The notes under the pieces are model-generated. The model worked only from the letters and a program-made list of their open reading frames with translations. It was not told the origin of the DNA and did not search any database. From Paracoccus sp. Z118 (lineage in GTDB: Bacteria; Pseudomonadota; Alphaproteobacteria; Rhodobacterales; Rhodobacteraceae): 40,835 nucleotides of DNA. The DNA lies in the NCBI RefSeq assembly GCF_019061185.1, contig NZ_JAHQZU010000021.1, positions 1-40,835 of the forward strand. Direction: 5' to 3'. Numbering within the stretch: position 1 is the stretch's first letter; every line of letters starts with the position of its first letter. Made by a program: the position numbers and the translations under genes. Shown here one piece after another: positions 17,112 through 24,697 of this stretch.

Positions 17112-17397
17112 AACTACGCCTCCGAGTTCCTGCGCGGCTGGCGCTCTCGCGTCGAGGTGACGAGCGCGTTCGGCGAGGACGAGGCCGTGCGGACCGGCGC
17201 GGGCATAGGCGTTCTGCACGACTATCTGGCGCGGGACCATGTGGACGGGGGCCGGCTGGTGCGGGTCCTGCCGGGGCTGCGGGCCACGCGATCCTATTGG
17301 CTGGCGATCCACGAGAACCTGCGCGATGTGGCGCGGGTCCGCGGCCGAGTTTCTCGCGGCCGAGGTTCACGCCGGTCAGCGCGATTTCCTGCGATGA
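17112..17397 (+). pseudogene. Remnant of a LysR-type regulator, C-terminal part, frameshifted
   Basis: The frame from 17112 reads NYASEFLRGWRSRVEV, then RTGAGIGVLHDYLARD and RSYWLAIHENLRDVARVR, the end of a LysR effector-binding domain. Near 17340 the frame shifts by one base and continues AEFLAAEVHAGQRDFLR to a TGA at 17395-17397. The DNA-binding half is missing. It points away from the mmsA remnant, as expected for a regulator divergent from its target. Confidence 0.65.
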
Positions 17398-17406
17398 TCG
17401 GCCCGG

Positions 17407-18294
17407 TCAGTCGGGCGCGGCGATCGCCTCCCAGACCTGCCCGGCGACGTCGGAATGGGCGGCCCTGAGGCGGGCCGCCATCAGTTGCAGGGGCTGCGCG
17501 CCCCAGCGGTCGCCCAGATCCGCCAGATGCCCGGACAGGATCTGCGCCCGCGCCAGCGTCTCGGGCACCCACGCCACCGCGACCCCGGTCGCGGCGAGTT
17601 GCAGCGCGGCCAGCGTCAGCGAGGTTTCCGCCTTGGGCCGCAGCGTCAGCCCGGCAAGGCGGGGGCGGATGTCGTCCCGCAGGACGCGGCCGAAGAACAC
17701 GTCGTCGGGGTAGGCGACGACCGGCAGTTCGCCCCGCGCGATCTCCGCCTCCAGCGCGTCCATGCGCGACGCCGCAAAGACCGGGATCAGGCTGTCGGAC
17801 CCCAGAGGGCGCAGTTCAACGAAGCCCGGCTCCATCGTCAGAGGCTGGCCGCCGGTGGCGTAGAACAGCATGATGTCGGCCTGCCGGGTCAGAAGCTGGG
17901 CGTAGCATTTGTCCCGATTGCCCGAGCGCAGGCGGATGCCGATCTCGCGCGAGGCGGCGATCCGGCGCACGAAGCCGGGCGCGATGGCGGTCGTGATCGC
18001 GTGCTGGCTGGCGATCACGACATGGGTGCGGGCGCTGGAATCGTCGCCCAGTGCCGCCGCCAGCCGCCGCAGCCGCACCGCCAGATCGCGCATCTCGGCG
18101 CATTGCTCGCGGGCGGCGGGGTGCAGCTCGACCGGCTTGCGCGTGCGGTCGAACAGTTCCGCGCCCAACTGCTCCTCGATCATGCGGATGCGGCGCGAGA
18201 AGGCGGACTGGGTGAGGTTGCGCCGCTCGGCCGCGCGGATGAGCGAGCCGGTCTCGGCGACCGCGAGAATGTCCTCGATCCATTCCAGCCGCAT
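17407..18294 (-). CDS. LysR-type transcriptional regulator, divergent from cuyA-like gene
   Basis: About 295 aa when started at [18 protein letters not shown], the usual beginning of this subgroup; an ATG six codons earlier (18312) is possible. Residues about 1-60 form the winged helix-turn-helix ([20 protein letters not shown]), followed by the linker helix and the two-lobe effector-binding domain. It lies divergent to the CuyA-like gene with about 106 bases between the starts, the normal arrangement for a LysR regulator and its target. Its start codon sits inside one of two direct repeats (see 18289-18333), consistent with autoregulation. The inducer is unknown; cysteate or a related sulfonated amino acid would fit if the target is correctly identified. 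Confidence 0.88.
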   Translation of the reverse strand: MRLEWIEDILAVAETGSLIRAAERRNLTQSAFSRRIRMIEEQLGAELFDRTRKPVELHPAAREQCAEMRDLAVRLRRLAAALGDDSSARTHVVIASQHAITTAIAPGFVRRIAASREIGIRLRSGNRDKCYAQLLTRQADIMLFYATGGQPLTMEPGFVELRPLGSDSLIPVFAASRMDALEAEIARGELPVVAYPDDVFFGRVLRDDIRPRLAGLTLRPKAETSLTLAALQLAATGVAVAWVPETLARAQILSGHLADLGDRWGAQPLQLMAARLRAAHSDVAGQVWEAIAAPD

Positions 18295-18333
18295 CTTGCG
18301 TCCCGTTAACATGCAGAACCCGCATCTTGCGGG
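18289..18333. promoter_or_regulatory. Candidate LysR operator: direct repeat CCGCATCTTGCG
   Basis: CCGCATCTTGCG occurs at 18289-18300 and again at 18320-18331, a 31-base offset (about three helical turns). The second copy is extended to an inverted repeat, CCCGCA-TCT-TGCGGG (18319-18333). The first overlaps the regulator's start codon. Position between divergent genes supports an operator role. Confidence 0.5.
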
Positions 18334-18400
18334 CAGGATTTCGCATTTGCAAGCGCGGGCAGGGCGGCGGATGATGCGGTTGTCGTCTCACCAAGGAACC

Positions 18401-19438
18401 ATGCCCATGCTGCTGTCACGCTTCCCCCGCATCTTCCTGGCGCATCTGCCGACCCCGCTGGAACGGCTCGACCGGCTGACGAAAGAGCTTGGCGGGCCCG
18501 AGATCTGGATCAAGCGCGACGACTGCACGGGGCTGTCCACCGGCGGCAACAAGACCCGCAAGCTGGAATTCCTGATGGCCGAGGCCGAGGCGCAGGCGGC
18601 CGAGGTGGTCCTGACCCAAGGCGCGACCCAGTCCAACCACGCCCGCCAGACCGCCGCCTTCGCCGCCCGGATGGGATACGAATGCCACCTGCTGCTGGAG
18701 GACCGCACCGGCAGCGAGGACACCGACTACAACCACAACGGCAACGTCCTGCTGGACCATCTGCACGGGGCCACGACCGAGAAATTCACCGGCGGCATCG
18801 ACATGAACGCCGAGATGGAGAAGGCGGCCGACCGGATGCGCGCGCAGGGGCGCAAGGTCTATACCATTCCCGGCGGCGGCTCGAACCCGATCGGGGCGCT
18901 CGGCTATGTGAACTGCGCGTTCGAGCTGGTGGGGCAGGCGAACGACCGGGGGTTGGTCATCGACCATCTGGTCCACGCGACCGGCAGCGCGGGCACGCAG
19001 GCGGGGCTGATCGTCGGGCTGAAGGCGATGAACGCGCAGATCCCGCTGCTGGGGATCGGCGTGCGCGCGCCGAAAGCGAAGCAGGAGGAGAACGTCTTCG
19101 CCCTCGCCCAGGCCACCGCCGGGAAGATCGGCGCGGAAGGCGTGGTGAAGCGCGAGGACGTGATCGCCAATACCGATTACGTCGGGGGCGGCTACGGCAT
19201 CCCCACCGCCAGCGGGATGGAGGCGCTGGCCATGTTCGCCGAGCTTGAGGGCATCCTGCTCGACCCGGTCTATTCGGCCAAGGGCGCGGCGGGGCTGATC
19301 GACCTGATCCGCAAGGGGCACTTCAGGAAGGGCGAGCGGGTGGTGTTCCTGCACACCGGCGGGGCGTCGGCGCTGTTCGGCTATACCGCCGCGTTCGACT
19401 TCAGCGAGCGCCGCGTGACCACGGCAACGGCGGCCTGA
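18401..19438 (+). CDS. cuyA: CuyA-like PLP enzyme (L-cysteate sulfo-lyase / D-cysteine desulfhydrase family)
   Basis: 345 aa from the ATG at 18401, with AAGGA just upstream; the ATG at 18407 is equally possible. It is a fold-type II PLP enzyme of the ACC deaminase/D-cysteine desulfhydrase family: [23 protein letters not shown] carries the probable PLP lysine (K51), QGATQSNH the substrate/cofactor contact loop, and [10 protein letters not shown] the phosphate-binding glycine loop. The N-terminus ([18 protein letters not shown]) and overall length match L-cysteate sulfo-lyase (CuyA), which splits cysteate into pyruvate, ammonia and sulfite. Sulfite-exporter genes lie nearby and favour this over D-cysteine desulfhydrase, but sequence alone does not settle it. 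It is controlled by the divergent LysR and followed by a racemase gene. Confidence 0.72.
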   Translation: MPMLLSRFPRIFLAHLPTPLERLDRLTKELGGPEIWIKRDDCTGLSTGGNKTRKLEFLMAEAEAQAAEVVLTQGATQSNHARQTAAFAARMGYECHLLLEDRTGSEDTDYNHNGNVLLDHLHGATTEKFTGGIDMNAEMEKAADRMRAQGRKVYTIPGGGSNPIGALGYVNCAFELVGQANDRGLVIDHLVHATGSAGTQAGLIVGLKAMNAQIPLLGIGVRAPKAKQEENVFALAQATAGKIGAEGVVKREDVIANTDYVGGGYGIPTASGMEALAMFAELEGILLDPVYSAKGAAGLIDLIRKGHFRKGERVVFLHTGGASALFGYTAAFDFSERRVTTATAA

Positions 19439-19719
19439 GCCATGGCGGTCGCGCCCCGGCCCCGGCGGCTTCATCCCGGACCAGCGCCCCGACTCCCGGC
19501 GGGGTCGCTGTCTTGCGGATCGAAGGGCCGGGGCGGGGCGGGGTGGCGGGGGCGCGGCGGATCGGCCCTCGCCTGCGCGTCCGGCACCGCCGCACCGGGG
19601 GCTGTCTGCCCCATGAACGGGGCCGAAGTCCCGTTCATCCCCGAGGATATTTTCAGGCCGCCCGAGGGAAGCACGGCGACGGTGCGCGAGCGCGCGGGCG
19701 GCGTGACAGCGGGTGCCCC
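19439..19719. other. Intergenic region carrying repeat copy B
   Basis: 281 bases between the CuyA-like and racemase genes. The only recognised structure is the intergenic hairpin repeat (19586-19672). The downstream gene could be read from the upstream promoter or have its own; no promoter motif was recognised. Confidence 0.4.
19586..19672. repeat. Intergenic hairpin repeat, copy B
   Basis: CGGGGGCTGTCTGCCCC is followed by a perfect 9-bp stem (ATGAACGGG / CCCGTTCAT), then CCCCGAGGATATTTT and GCCGCCCGAGG. The second half matches copy A base for base over long stretches. Confidence 0.7.
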
Positions 19720-20448
19720 GTGACCGCGCTGCGCCGGGTGGGCATTCTCGGCGGCATGGGGCCGGAGGCGACGGTGCTGCTGATGTCGCGCGTGATCGCC
19801 GCGACGCCGGCCAAGGACGACGCCGACCATATCCCGCTGATCGTGGACCAGAACCCGCAGGTCCCCTCGCGCATCGCCAGGCTGATCGAGGGGACCGGCG
19901 CGGACCCGGCCCCGGTGCTGGCCGCGATGGCCCGGCGGCTGGAGGTCGCGGGGGCCGAGGCGCTGGCGATGCCCTGCAACACCGCCCATCACTACGCCCC
20001 CGCGATCCGGGCCGCCGCGTCCGTTCCGCTGATCGACATGGTGGCGCTGTCCGCCGAGGCTGCGGCGCGGGCGGGGCGCGGGGGAAGGGTCGGCATCCTT
20101 GCCTCGCCTGCGGTCCAGCGCATCGGGCTGTTCGACGCGGCCCTTGCCCGGCATGGCGCGGCGGCGGTCTATCCCGCCGACCAGCCCGCGCTGCTGGAGG
20201 CGATCCGCGCGATCAAGCGCGAGGGGCCGACCCCCGCCGCCCGCGCGGCGCTGGCGGCGGCGGCGCGGGGTCTCGCGCGCGAGGGGGCGGCGATCCAGCT
20301 CGTCGCCTGCACCGAGTTCTCGCTGATCGCGGACGCGGCGGGAGAGGAGGGCGAGGTGATCGACACGCTCGACGTGCTGACCGCGGAAATCGTGCGCTTC
20401 GCGCGGGGCGAGGATGGGGCGCGGCCTGGGGGTGAGAGCGGCGGATAG
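19720..20448 (+). CDS. Aspartate/glutamate racemase family protein
   Basis: 242 aa from the GTG at 19720, giving VTALRRVGILGGMGPEAT. The upstream frame is open but low-complexity. The family pattern is clear: the opening GILGGMGPEAT motif, the first catalytic cysteine in MPCNTAHHY, and the second in VACTEFS. These cofactor-independent racemases interconvert L- and D-aspartate or glutamate through two cysteines. Cysteate is the sulfonate analogue of aspartate, so next to a CuyA-like enzyme this racemase might act on cysteate or cysteine sulfinate; that is inference. The C-terminus is Gly/Glu-rich with no clear role. Confidence 0.8.
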   Translation: MTALRRVGILGGMGPEATVLLMSRVIAATPAKDDADHIPLIVDQNPQVPSRIARLIEGTGADPAPVLAAMARRLEVAGAEALAMPCNTAHHYAPAIRAAASVPLIDMVALSAEAAARAGRGGRVGILASPAVQRIGLFDAALARHGAAAVYPADQPALLEAIRAIKREGPTPAARAALAAAARGLAREGAAIQLVACTEFSLIADAAGEEGEVIDTLDVLTAEIVRFARGEDGARPGGESGG

Positions 20449-20844
20449 GGGCGGCCGCTGCATCCCCGCTGGCGAAAAAGACCCGAGCGATACCGGGATC
20501 GCGCCTTGAGGGCGTGACGCCGGCGATGCTTGCACCTCGGCGCAGGGCGAGGACGGGGCGCGGTCTGCGGGGTGAACGGGGGTCGGTTGCGTGGCCCTCG
20601 CCATTGCGGCCTTCGCAGCAGCAGCAGGGCAGGCAGGAGCGGGCGCCGCGACCCTGAGTCCAGACTGTGGAAGATGGGCCGTTTGATGGCGGAAGCGTCA
20701 GGAACCCCCTTGCCTTGCCCGATACCGACCATGCTTGCACTTCCCAGCGGGCCGAGGCAACGTAAGAACAGCTAATCTCGCGTTAGCTCAGATACAAACC
20801 CGTGTAAGGTCAGCTTTCGTTTCCGGGAGGGGGAGAGGGACGGC
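20449..20844. promoter_or_regulatory. Upstream region of the second lysR gene, with GTAAG boxes
   Basis: About 396 bases without a convincing gene. The last 90 are regulatory-looking. GTAAG-N5-CTTTC lies at 20804-20818, and a weaker GTAAG-N5-CTAAT lies at 20762-20776, 42 bases (four turns) away. An inverted repeat GCTAA-N7-TTAGC lies at 20771-20787. The same GTAAG box occurs in the divergent promoter at 28.9-29.1 kb. Confidence 0.5.
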
Positions 20845-21756
20845 GTGTCCATCAGGATGCTCAAGACGCTGATCGCCGTGGCGGATCACGAGACGTTCAG
20901 CGCCGCCGCCGATGCGGTGTTCGTCACCCACGCCGCCGTCAGCCAGCAGATGCGCACGCTGGAAGCCCTGTGGCAGGTCGAGATATTCGACCGCTCGACC
21001 CGGACGCCGGAGTTCACCCCCATCGGGCGGGCGCTGCTGGCCCGCGCGCGCGAGGTGGTGCGGGATTACGACAACATCGTGCCCTCGGTGCTGGGCGATG
21101 ACGGGCTGAAGGGCGAGTTCACCCTTGGCGCGGTGCCGACCTCGCTCACGGCCATCGTGCCGTTTTCCACGGCGCTGCTGAAGACCAACTGCCCCGACCT
21201 GCATGTCCGGCTGTTTCCGGGGCTGACGACCCATCTTGTCCACCAGCTCGAACGGGGCGCGCTTGATGCGGCGATCACCTCGCGGCCGGGGATCATGCCG
21301 CTGGGGCTTCTGTGGCATCCGCTGGCGCGCGAGGAGATGATCCTGATCGCCTCGGCCAAGGTGGAAAGCGACGATCCGGTCGAGGTGCTGCAATCGCACC
21401 CCTTCATCCGCTTCTCGCGCGATGCGGTCGTCGGCACGCTGGTCGAGAAATGGCTTCAGGACAACGACATCGCCGTCAGCGACACGATGGAGCTTGCCAG
21501 CCTCGAGGCGATCTACGGCATGGTGCTGGCCGATCTCGGCGTGTCGATCATCCCCGAGCCCTGCATGAAGGTCGCCAATCAGCCGCCGCTGCGCCGCATC
21601 CGCCTTGCCGAAACCGGCGGCCCGGTGCGCGAGCTTGGCCTGATCTACCGCAAGGACAGCACCAAGATGCGCGTCATCGAGGAGATCACGGCCGCGATCG
21701 GGCGCGCGCTGGCGATCGGCACGTTCTCGCCCGAAACCATCGCGCAGGCGGTCTGA
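20845..21756 (+). CDS. LysR-type transcriptional regulator of the dicarboxylate/sulfite-export cluster
   Basis: 303 aa, GTG start with GGGAGGGGGAGAGGGA upstream. The N-terminal winged helix-turn-helix (MLKTLIAVADHETFSAAADA, then HAAVSQQMRTLE) is followed by a linker helix and the effector-binding domain (LGAVPTSLTAIVPF through LGVSIIPEPCMKV). It is probably an activator that senses a cluster substrate or intermediate. The exporter gene tauE-like starts 48 bases downstream. GTAAG-type boxes lie both before this gene and between the two large divergent operons, which makes it the likely regulator of the whole 20.8-32.1 kb unit. Confidence 0.88.
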   Translation: MSIRMLKTLIAVADHETFSAAADAVFVTHAAVSQQMRTLEALWQVEIFDRSTRTPEFTPIGRALLARAREVVRDYDNIVPSVLGDDGLKGEFTLGAVPTSLTAIVPFSTALLKTNCPDLHVRLFPGLTTHLVHQLERGALDAAITSRPGIMPLGLLWHPLAREEMILIASAKVESDDPVEVLQSHPFIRFSRDAVVGTLVEKWLQDNDIAVSDTMELASLEAIYGMVLADLGVSIIPEPCMKVANQPPLRRIRLAETGGPVRELGLIYRKDSTKMRVIEEITAAIGRALAIGTFSPETIAQAV

Positions 21757-21759
21757 CTT

Positions 21760-21808
21760 GGGAATGGGCTGACACGGGAATGGCTGACAGGGGAATGCTC
21801 TGAATGGG
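21760..21808. repeat. Short tandem repeats around the tauE-like start
   Basis: Three to four imperfect units of GGGAATGGCTGACA lie between the LysR stop and the exporter start. One unit creates a seven-codon reading frame (ATG at 21780) whose TGA abuts the exporter's ATG (TGAATG). The units duplicate a GGGA-ATG initiation signal. Confidence 0.6.
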
Positions 21809-22547
21809 AATCGAGTTTCTGGCCGTTCTGGTCGCGGGCGCCTTCGCGGGCGGGGTGGTCAACGGGCTGGCGGGGTTCGGGACGGCGCTGTTCGCGCTCG
21901 GCTTCTGGCTTCAGGTGCTGCCGGCGGCGCAGGCCGTTTCCATCGTGGTGGTGATGTCGGTGGTCAGCGGCTTGCAGGGCCTGTGGGTCGTGCGCGGAGA
22001 GATCCGCAGCAATCCGGGCCGGCTGGCCCGCTTCCTGCTGCCGGCGGTGGTGGGGATCCCGCTGGGAGTCATGCTGCTGTCGCTGGTCAGCGCGACGATG
22101 CTCAAGATCGTCATCGCGGCGTTCATGCTGCTTTACGGCGGCTTCTTCCTGGCCCGCCGCTCGCTGCCCTGTTTCGAGCGCAGCACGCCGGTCCTCGACA
22201 GCCTCATCGGGTTCGCCGGGGGCGTGCTGGGCGGGGCGGCCTCGCTTTCGGGGGCGCTGCCGACGATGTGGTGCGCGATGCGCCCCTGGCCCAAGGGCGA
22301 GACGCGCGCGGTGCTGCAACCCTTCAACGTCGTGGTGCTGGGCATCACGGCGCTGTTCTTCCTGCTGAACGGGCTCTACACGCCGCAGACGGTGCTGCTG
22401 ATGGCCATCGCGCTGCCGGTGACGATGATCGGCGCGCATCTCGGGCTGGCGATCTTCCACCGGCTTGCGGACGATCAGTTCCGCTTCCTGCTGATCTTCC
22501 TGATGTTCACCTCGGGCGCGATCCTCGCCCTGCGCGAGATGCTCTGA
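21804..22547 (+). CDS. TauE/SafE family membrane protein, probable sulfite/organosulfonate exporter
   Basis: 247 aa with about eight membrane helices. The two TauE/SafE signatures are visible as half-repeats: AGAFAGGVVNGLAGFGTALF near the N-terminus and GFAGGVLGGAASLSGALPTM in the middle. The family exports sulfite, sulfoacetate or related anions; members near sulfonate catabolic genes commonly protect cells from released sulfite. It follows the LysR gene in the same direction and ends convergently against the NIPSNAP gene. With the YeiH-family gene it makes two likely sulfite exporters in one cluster. Confidence 0.82.
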   Translation: MGIEFLAVLVAGAFAGGVVNGLAGFGTALFALGFWLQVLPAAQAVSIVVVMSVVSGLQGLWVVRGEIRSNPGRLARFLLPAVVGIPLGVMLLSLVSATMLKIVIAAFMLLYGGFFLARRSLPCFERSTPVLDSLIGFAGGVLGGAASLSGALPTMWCAMRPWPKGETRAVLQPFNVVVLGITALFFLLNGLYTPQTVLLMAIALPVTMIGAHLGLAIFHRLADDQFRFLLIFLMFTSGAILALREML

Positions 22548-22590
22548 CCGGCGCGGACATGCAGAAGCGGCGCCCGCTCCGCCGCTCGCG

Positions 22591-22645
22591 CCTTTCTTCT
22601 TTGCCCAAATATCCCGCGGGGGTCCGGGGGCGCGAAGCCCCCGGT
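22591..22645. terminator. Intergenic hairpin repeat, copy C, between convergent genes
   Basis: Perfect 8-bp stem CCGGGGGC (22624-22631) / GCCCCCGG (22637-22644) with GCGAA loop. It is preceded by CTTTCTTCTTTGCCCAAATATCCCG, the reverse form of the GGGATATTT element of copies A and B. Read on the minus strand, the hairpin is followed by GGATATTTGGG, and it separates the converging transcripts. Confidence 0.65.
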
Positions 22646-22664
22646 TCAGCGCCGCATCCGGCGC

Positions 22665-22979
22665 TCAGCCGGGATTGAAGAACGGGGCGGGGATCAGGAT
22701 CTTGTTCTCGATGTGATCGACCAGCGGACGCATCTGCACCGCGTAGGCCTGCCATTCCTCGGACGCCTGCAGCGCCTTGCGGCGTTCCCAGCGGTCATCC
22801 ATGCTGTCATAGCCCCACATATGGACGATCTGGTTCAGCGGCCCGATATCGGTGAAGTAATAGCCGACCATGTTGCCCAGGATCCGGGTCTGCACGGCCA
22901 GCCCCTCGGCCTCGTAGAGCTTGAGGAACTTCGAGACATTGCCGTTCTTCAGCGTATAGGTGCGCATGTCGATGAACAT
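22665..22979 (-). CDS. NIPSNAP family protein
   Basis: 104 aa with AAGGA seven bases before the ATG. The opening MFIDMRTYTLKNGNVSKFL, the central FTDIGPLNQIVHMWGYDSMDDR and WQAYAVQMRPLVDHIENKIL match the ferredoxin-like NIPSNAP fold. Bacterial members are small dimeric proteins often found in catabolic operons, and their reaction is usually unknown. It is the last gene of the eight-gene minus-strand operon, 24 bases after the YeiH-like gene. Confidence 0.85.
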   Translation of the reverse strand: MFIDMRTYTLKNGNVSKFLKLYEAEGLAVQTRILGNMVGYYFTDIGPLNQIVHMWGYDSMDDRWERRKALQASEEWQAYAVQMRPLVDHIENKILIPAPFFNPG

Positions 22980-23003
22980 GGGTTCGGTCCTTCCGGGCAG
23001 GGT

Positions 23004-24032
23004 TCAGATGTGCAGCAGCAGGATCGCGGCCAGCGCGAAACCCGCAAGAAGGGCGGTCAGCCCGCAGACCATGGCGATGGCGCGGGGCCCGACCTCGGCC
23101 AGCTTGCGCAGCGAGGTCTTCATCCCGAGCGCCGCGATGGCGGTGATGAGGCACCAGCGCGACAGATCCAGCAGCGTGGCGGTGACGGCGGCGGGGATCA
23201 GGTCCGTGCTGCCGATCAGCACCAGCGCCGCGAAGCCCAGGACGAAGAACGGGATCGGCAGCTTGCCGCCCTGACTTGCGCCGGGGTGGCGGGCGAAGTA
23301 TAGCGACAGCGTGACGACCACCGGCACCAGCAGCGCCACCCGCAGCAGCTTGACGAAGGTCGCGGTCGCGCCCGCCTCGTCGGACACCGAATATCCCGCG
23401 CCCACGACCTGCGCCACGTCATGGATCGTCGCGCCGAAGAACACGCCCATCGCTTGATCCGACAGGCCGAGCGCCGCGCCGATCATCGGATAGACGATCA
23501 TGGCGATGGTGGAGAGCGCCGTCACGGCGATGACCGTGAAGACCGTATCGCGCTCGCGGCTCGGATCGTCCTTTGGCAGGACCGAGGAAATCGCCAGCGC
23601 CGCCGAGGCCCCGCAGATCGCGACCGCCCCGCCGGTCAGCAGCCCGAACGGCAGCGTGCGGCCGAAGACGCGGGCCAGTCCGATGCCTGCGCCGATGGTC
23701 AGGGCGACGCCCCCCAGCGTGATACCGACCACCGGCAGCCCGGCCGCCGCGATCTGCTGGACGGTGATGCCGAGGCCGAGCAGCGCCACGCCGAAGCGCA
23801 GCACCTTCTTGGACGCGAACTCGACCCCCTGCGCGGTGGTCGTGCCCGGCTCGGCCAGAAAGGTGAAGGCCATGCCGAGCAGCAGGGCCATCAGCATGAC
23901 GGGGGCGCCGTAATGCTCGGATATGAACTTCGCGGCCAGCGCCACGGTCACGGCCGAGACCAGACCGGGGAAAAGCTCGCGCGCCCGGTCCAGCGCCCGG
24001 CCGGGCGCCCGCGTCACCTCGGCTGCGGTCAT
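23004..24032 (-). CDS. YeiH/UPF0324 family putative sulfate/sulfite exporter (CuyZ-like)
   Basis: 342 aa with about ten membrane helices. Family features include LLLGMAFTFLAEPG near the N-terminus, LLTGGAVAICGASAALAISSVL in the middle, FFGATIHDVAQVVGAGYSVS, and the end with ALGMKTSLRKLAEVGPRA. Members next to sulfonate-degrading enzymes (CuyZ, SuyZ) are proposed to export sulfite. The start ATG overlaps the hydratase beta-subunit stop (ATGA), so the two are translated together, which links sulfite-type export directly to the hydratase step. Confidence 0.85.
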   Translation of the reverse strand: MTAAEVTRAPGRALDRARELFPGLVSAVTVALAAKFISEHYGAPVMLMALLLGMAFTFLAEPGTTTAQGVEFASKKVLRFGVALLGLGITVQQIAAAGLPVVGITLGGVALTIGAGIGLARVFGRTLPFGLLTGGAVAICGASAALAISSVLPKDDPSRERDTVFTVIAVTALSTIAMIVYPMIGAALGLSDQAMGVFFGATIHDVAQVVGAGYSVSDEAGATATFVKLLRVALLVPVVVTLSLYFARHPGASQGGKLPIPFFVLGFAALVLIGSTDLIPAAVTATLLDLSRWCLITAIAALGMKTSLRKLAEVGPRAIAMVCGLTALLAGFALAAILLLHI

Positions 24033-24697
24033 CCGATCAGTTCGTCCGTCCGGTCATCGGTCTCGCCGAAGCGTTTCAGCACGGCGGGTCTCGTGCCCTC
24101 ATAGACACGGCCCAGATTTTCCGAGATCTTGGCGTTCTCGCGCTCGAAGAGGCAGTTGCCCTCCATGTCCGAGGCGACGAGGAACGGGCCCATGCGGTTG
24201 CATTTCAGCACCCACATCGCCTGCGCCAGCCCCAGCTCCTCGTGCCAGTGGACGGCCTCGACATTCTCGACGCCCCGGCCCAGCAGCGCGCCGGTGCCAT
24301 AGCCCACGGTGGACAGGTAGATCGCGCCGTTGGGGACGAAGTATTCCTTGTAGTCCCTGGACGACATGCCGCCCTTGCCGACGATCAGCTTGGCCCCCGT
24401 CTTGGCGATCCATTCGGGCAGCCATTTCGTGAACCGGAAGCTGGCCGTCGCCGTCACCGCGCCCATGTCGAAGCTGCCATCCTTGCGGATGCTGGCGGCG
24501 GGCGAGCAGTGGAAGTTCGCCGCGCTCTGCGACGGCAGTTCCATGGGGATATTCGCCTGCTCCTCCAGCGCGCGCATATAGACGCCTTCGCGCGCAGTAT
24601 ACATCAGCCCGCTGAGATACACGATGTCGCCGAGGCGCAGCGCCGCGATCTCCTCGTCGGTGGGGGTCGTGGAGAGTACGACTTCACGCAGTTTCAT
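24029..24697 (-). CDS. Class I fumarase-like hydratase, beta (C-terminal) subunit
   Basis: 222 aa; its ATG overlaps the alpha-subunit stop by four bases. The fold of fumarase/tartrate dehydratase beta subunits is visible: LRLGDIVYLSGLMYTARE, LIVGKGGMSSRDYKEYF, GAIYLSTVGYGTGALL, VHWHEELGLAQAMWVL, and a Gly-Asn-Cys-Leu-Phe end segment. In classical members a GPTTSGRMD loop shapes the active site; here the matching stretch reads VTATASFRF, so the substrate may differ from fumarate or tartrate. Together with the alpha subunit it should hydrate a double bond of a dicarboxylate-like compound using a [4Fe-4S] cluster. Confidence 0.82.
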   Translation of the reverse strand: MKLREVVLSTTPTDEEIAALRLGDIVYLSGLMYTAREGVYMRALEEQANIPMELPSQSAANFHCSPAASIRKDGSFDMGAVTATASFRFTKWLPEWIAKTGAKLIVGKGGMSSRDYKEYFVPNGAIYLSTVGYGTGALLGRGVENVEAVHWHEELGLAQAMWVLKCNRMGPFLVASDMEGNCLFERENAKISENLGRVYEGTRPAVLKRFGETDDRTDELIG

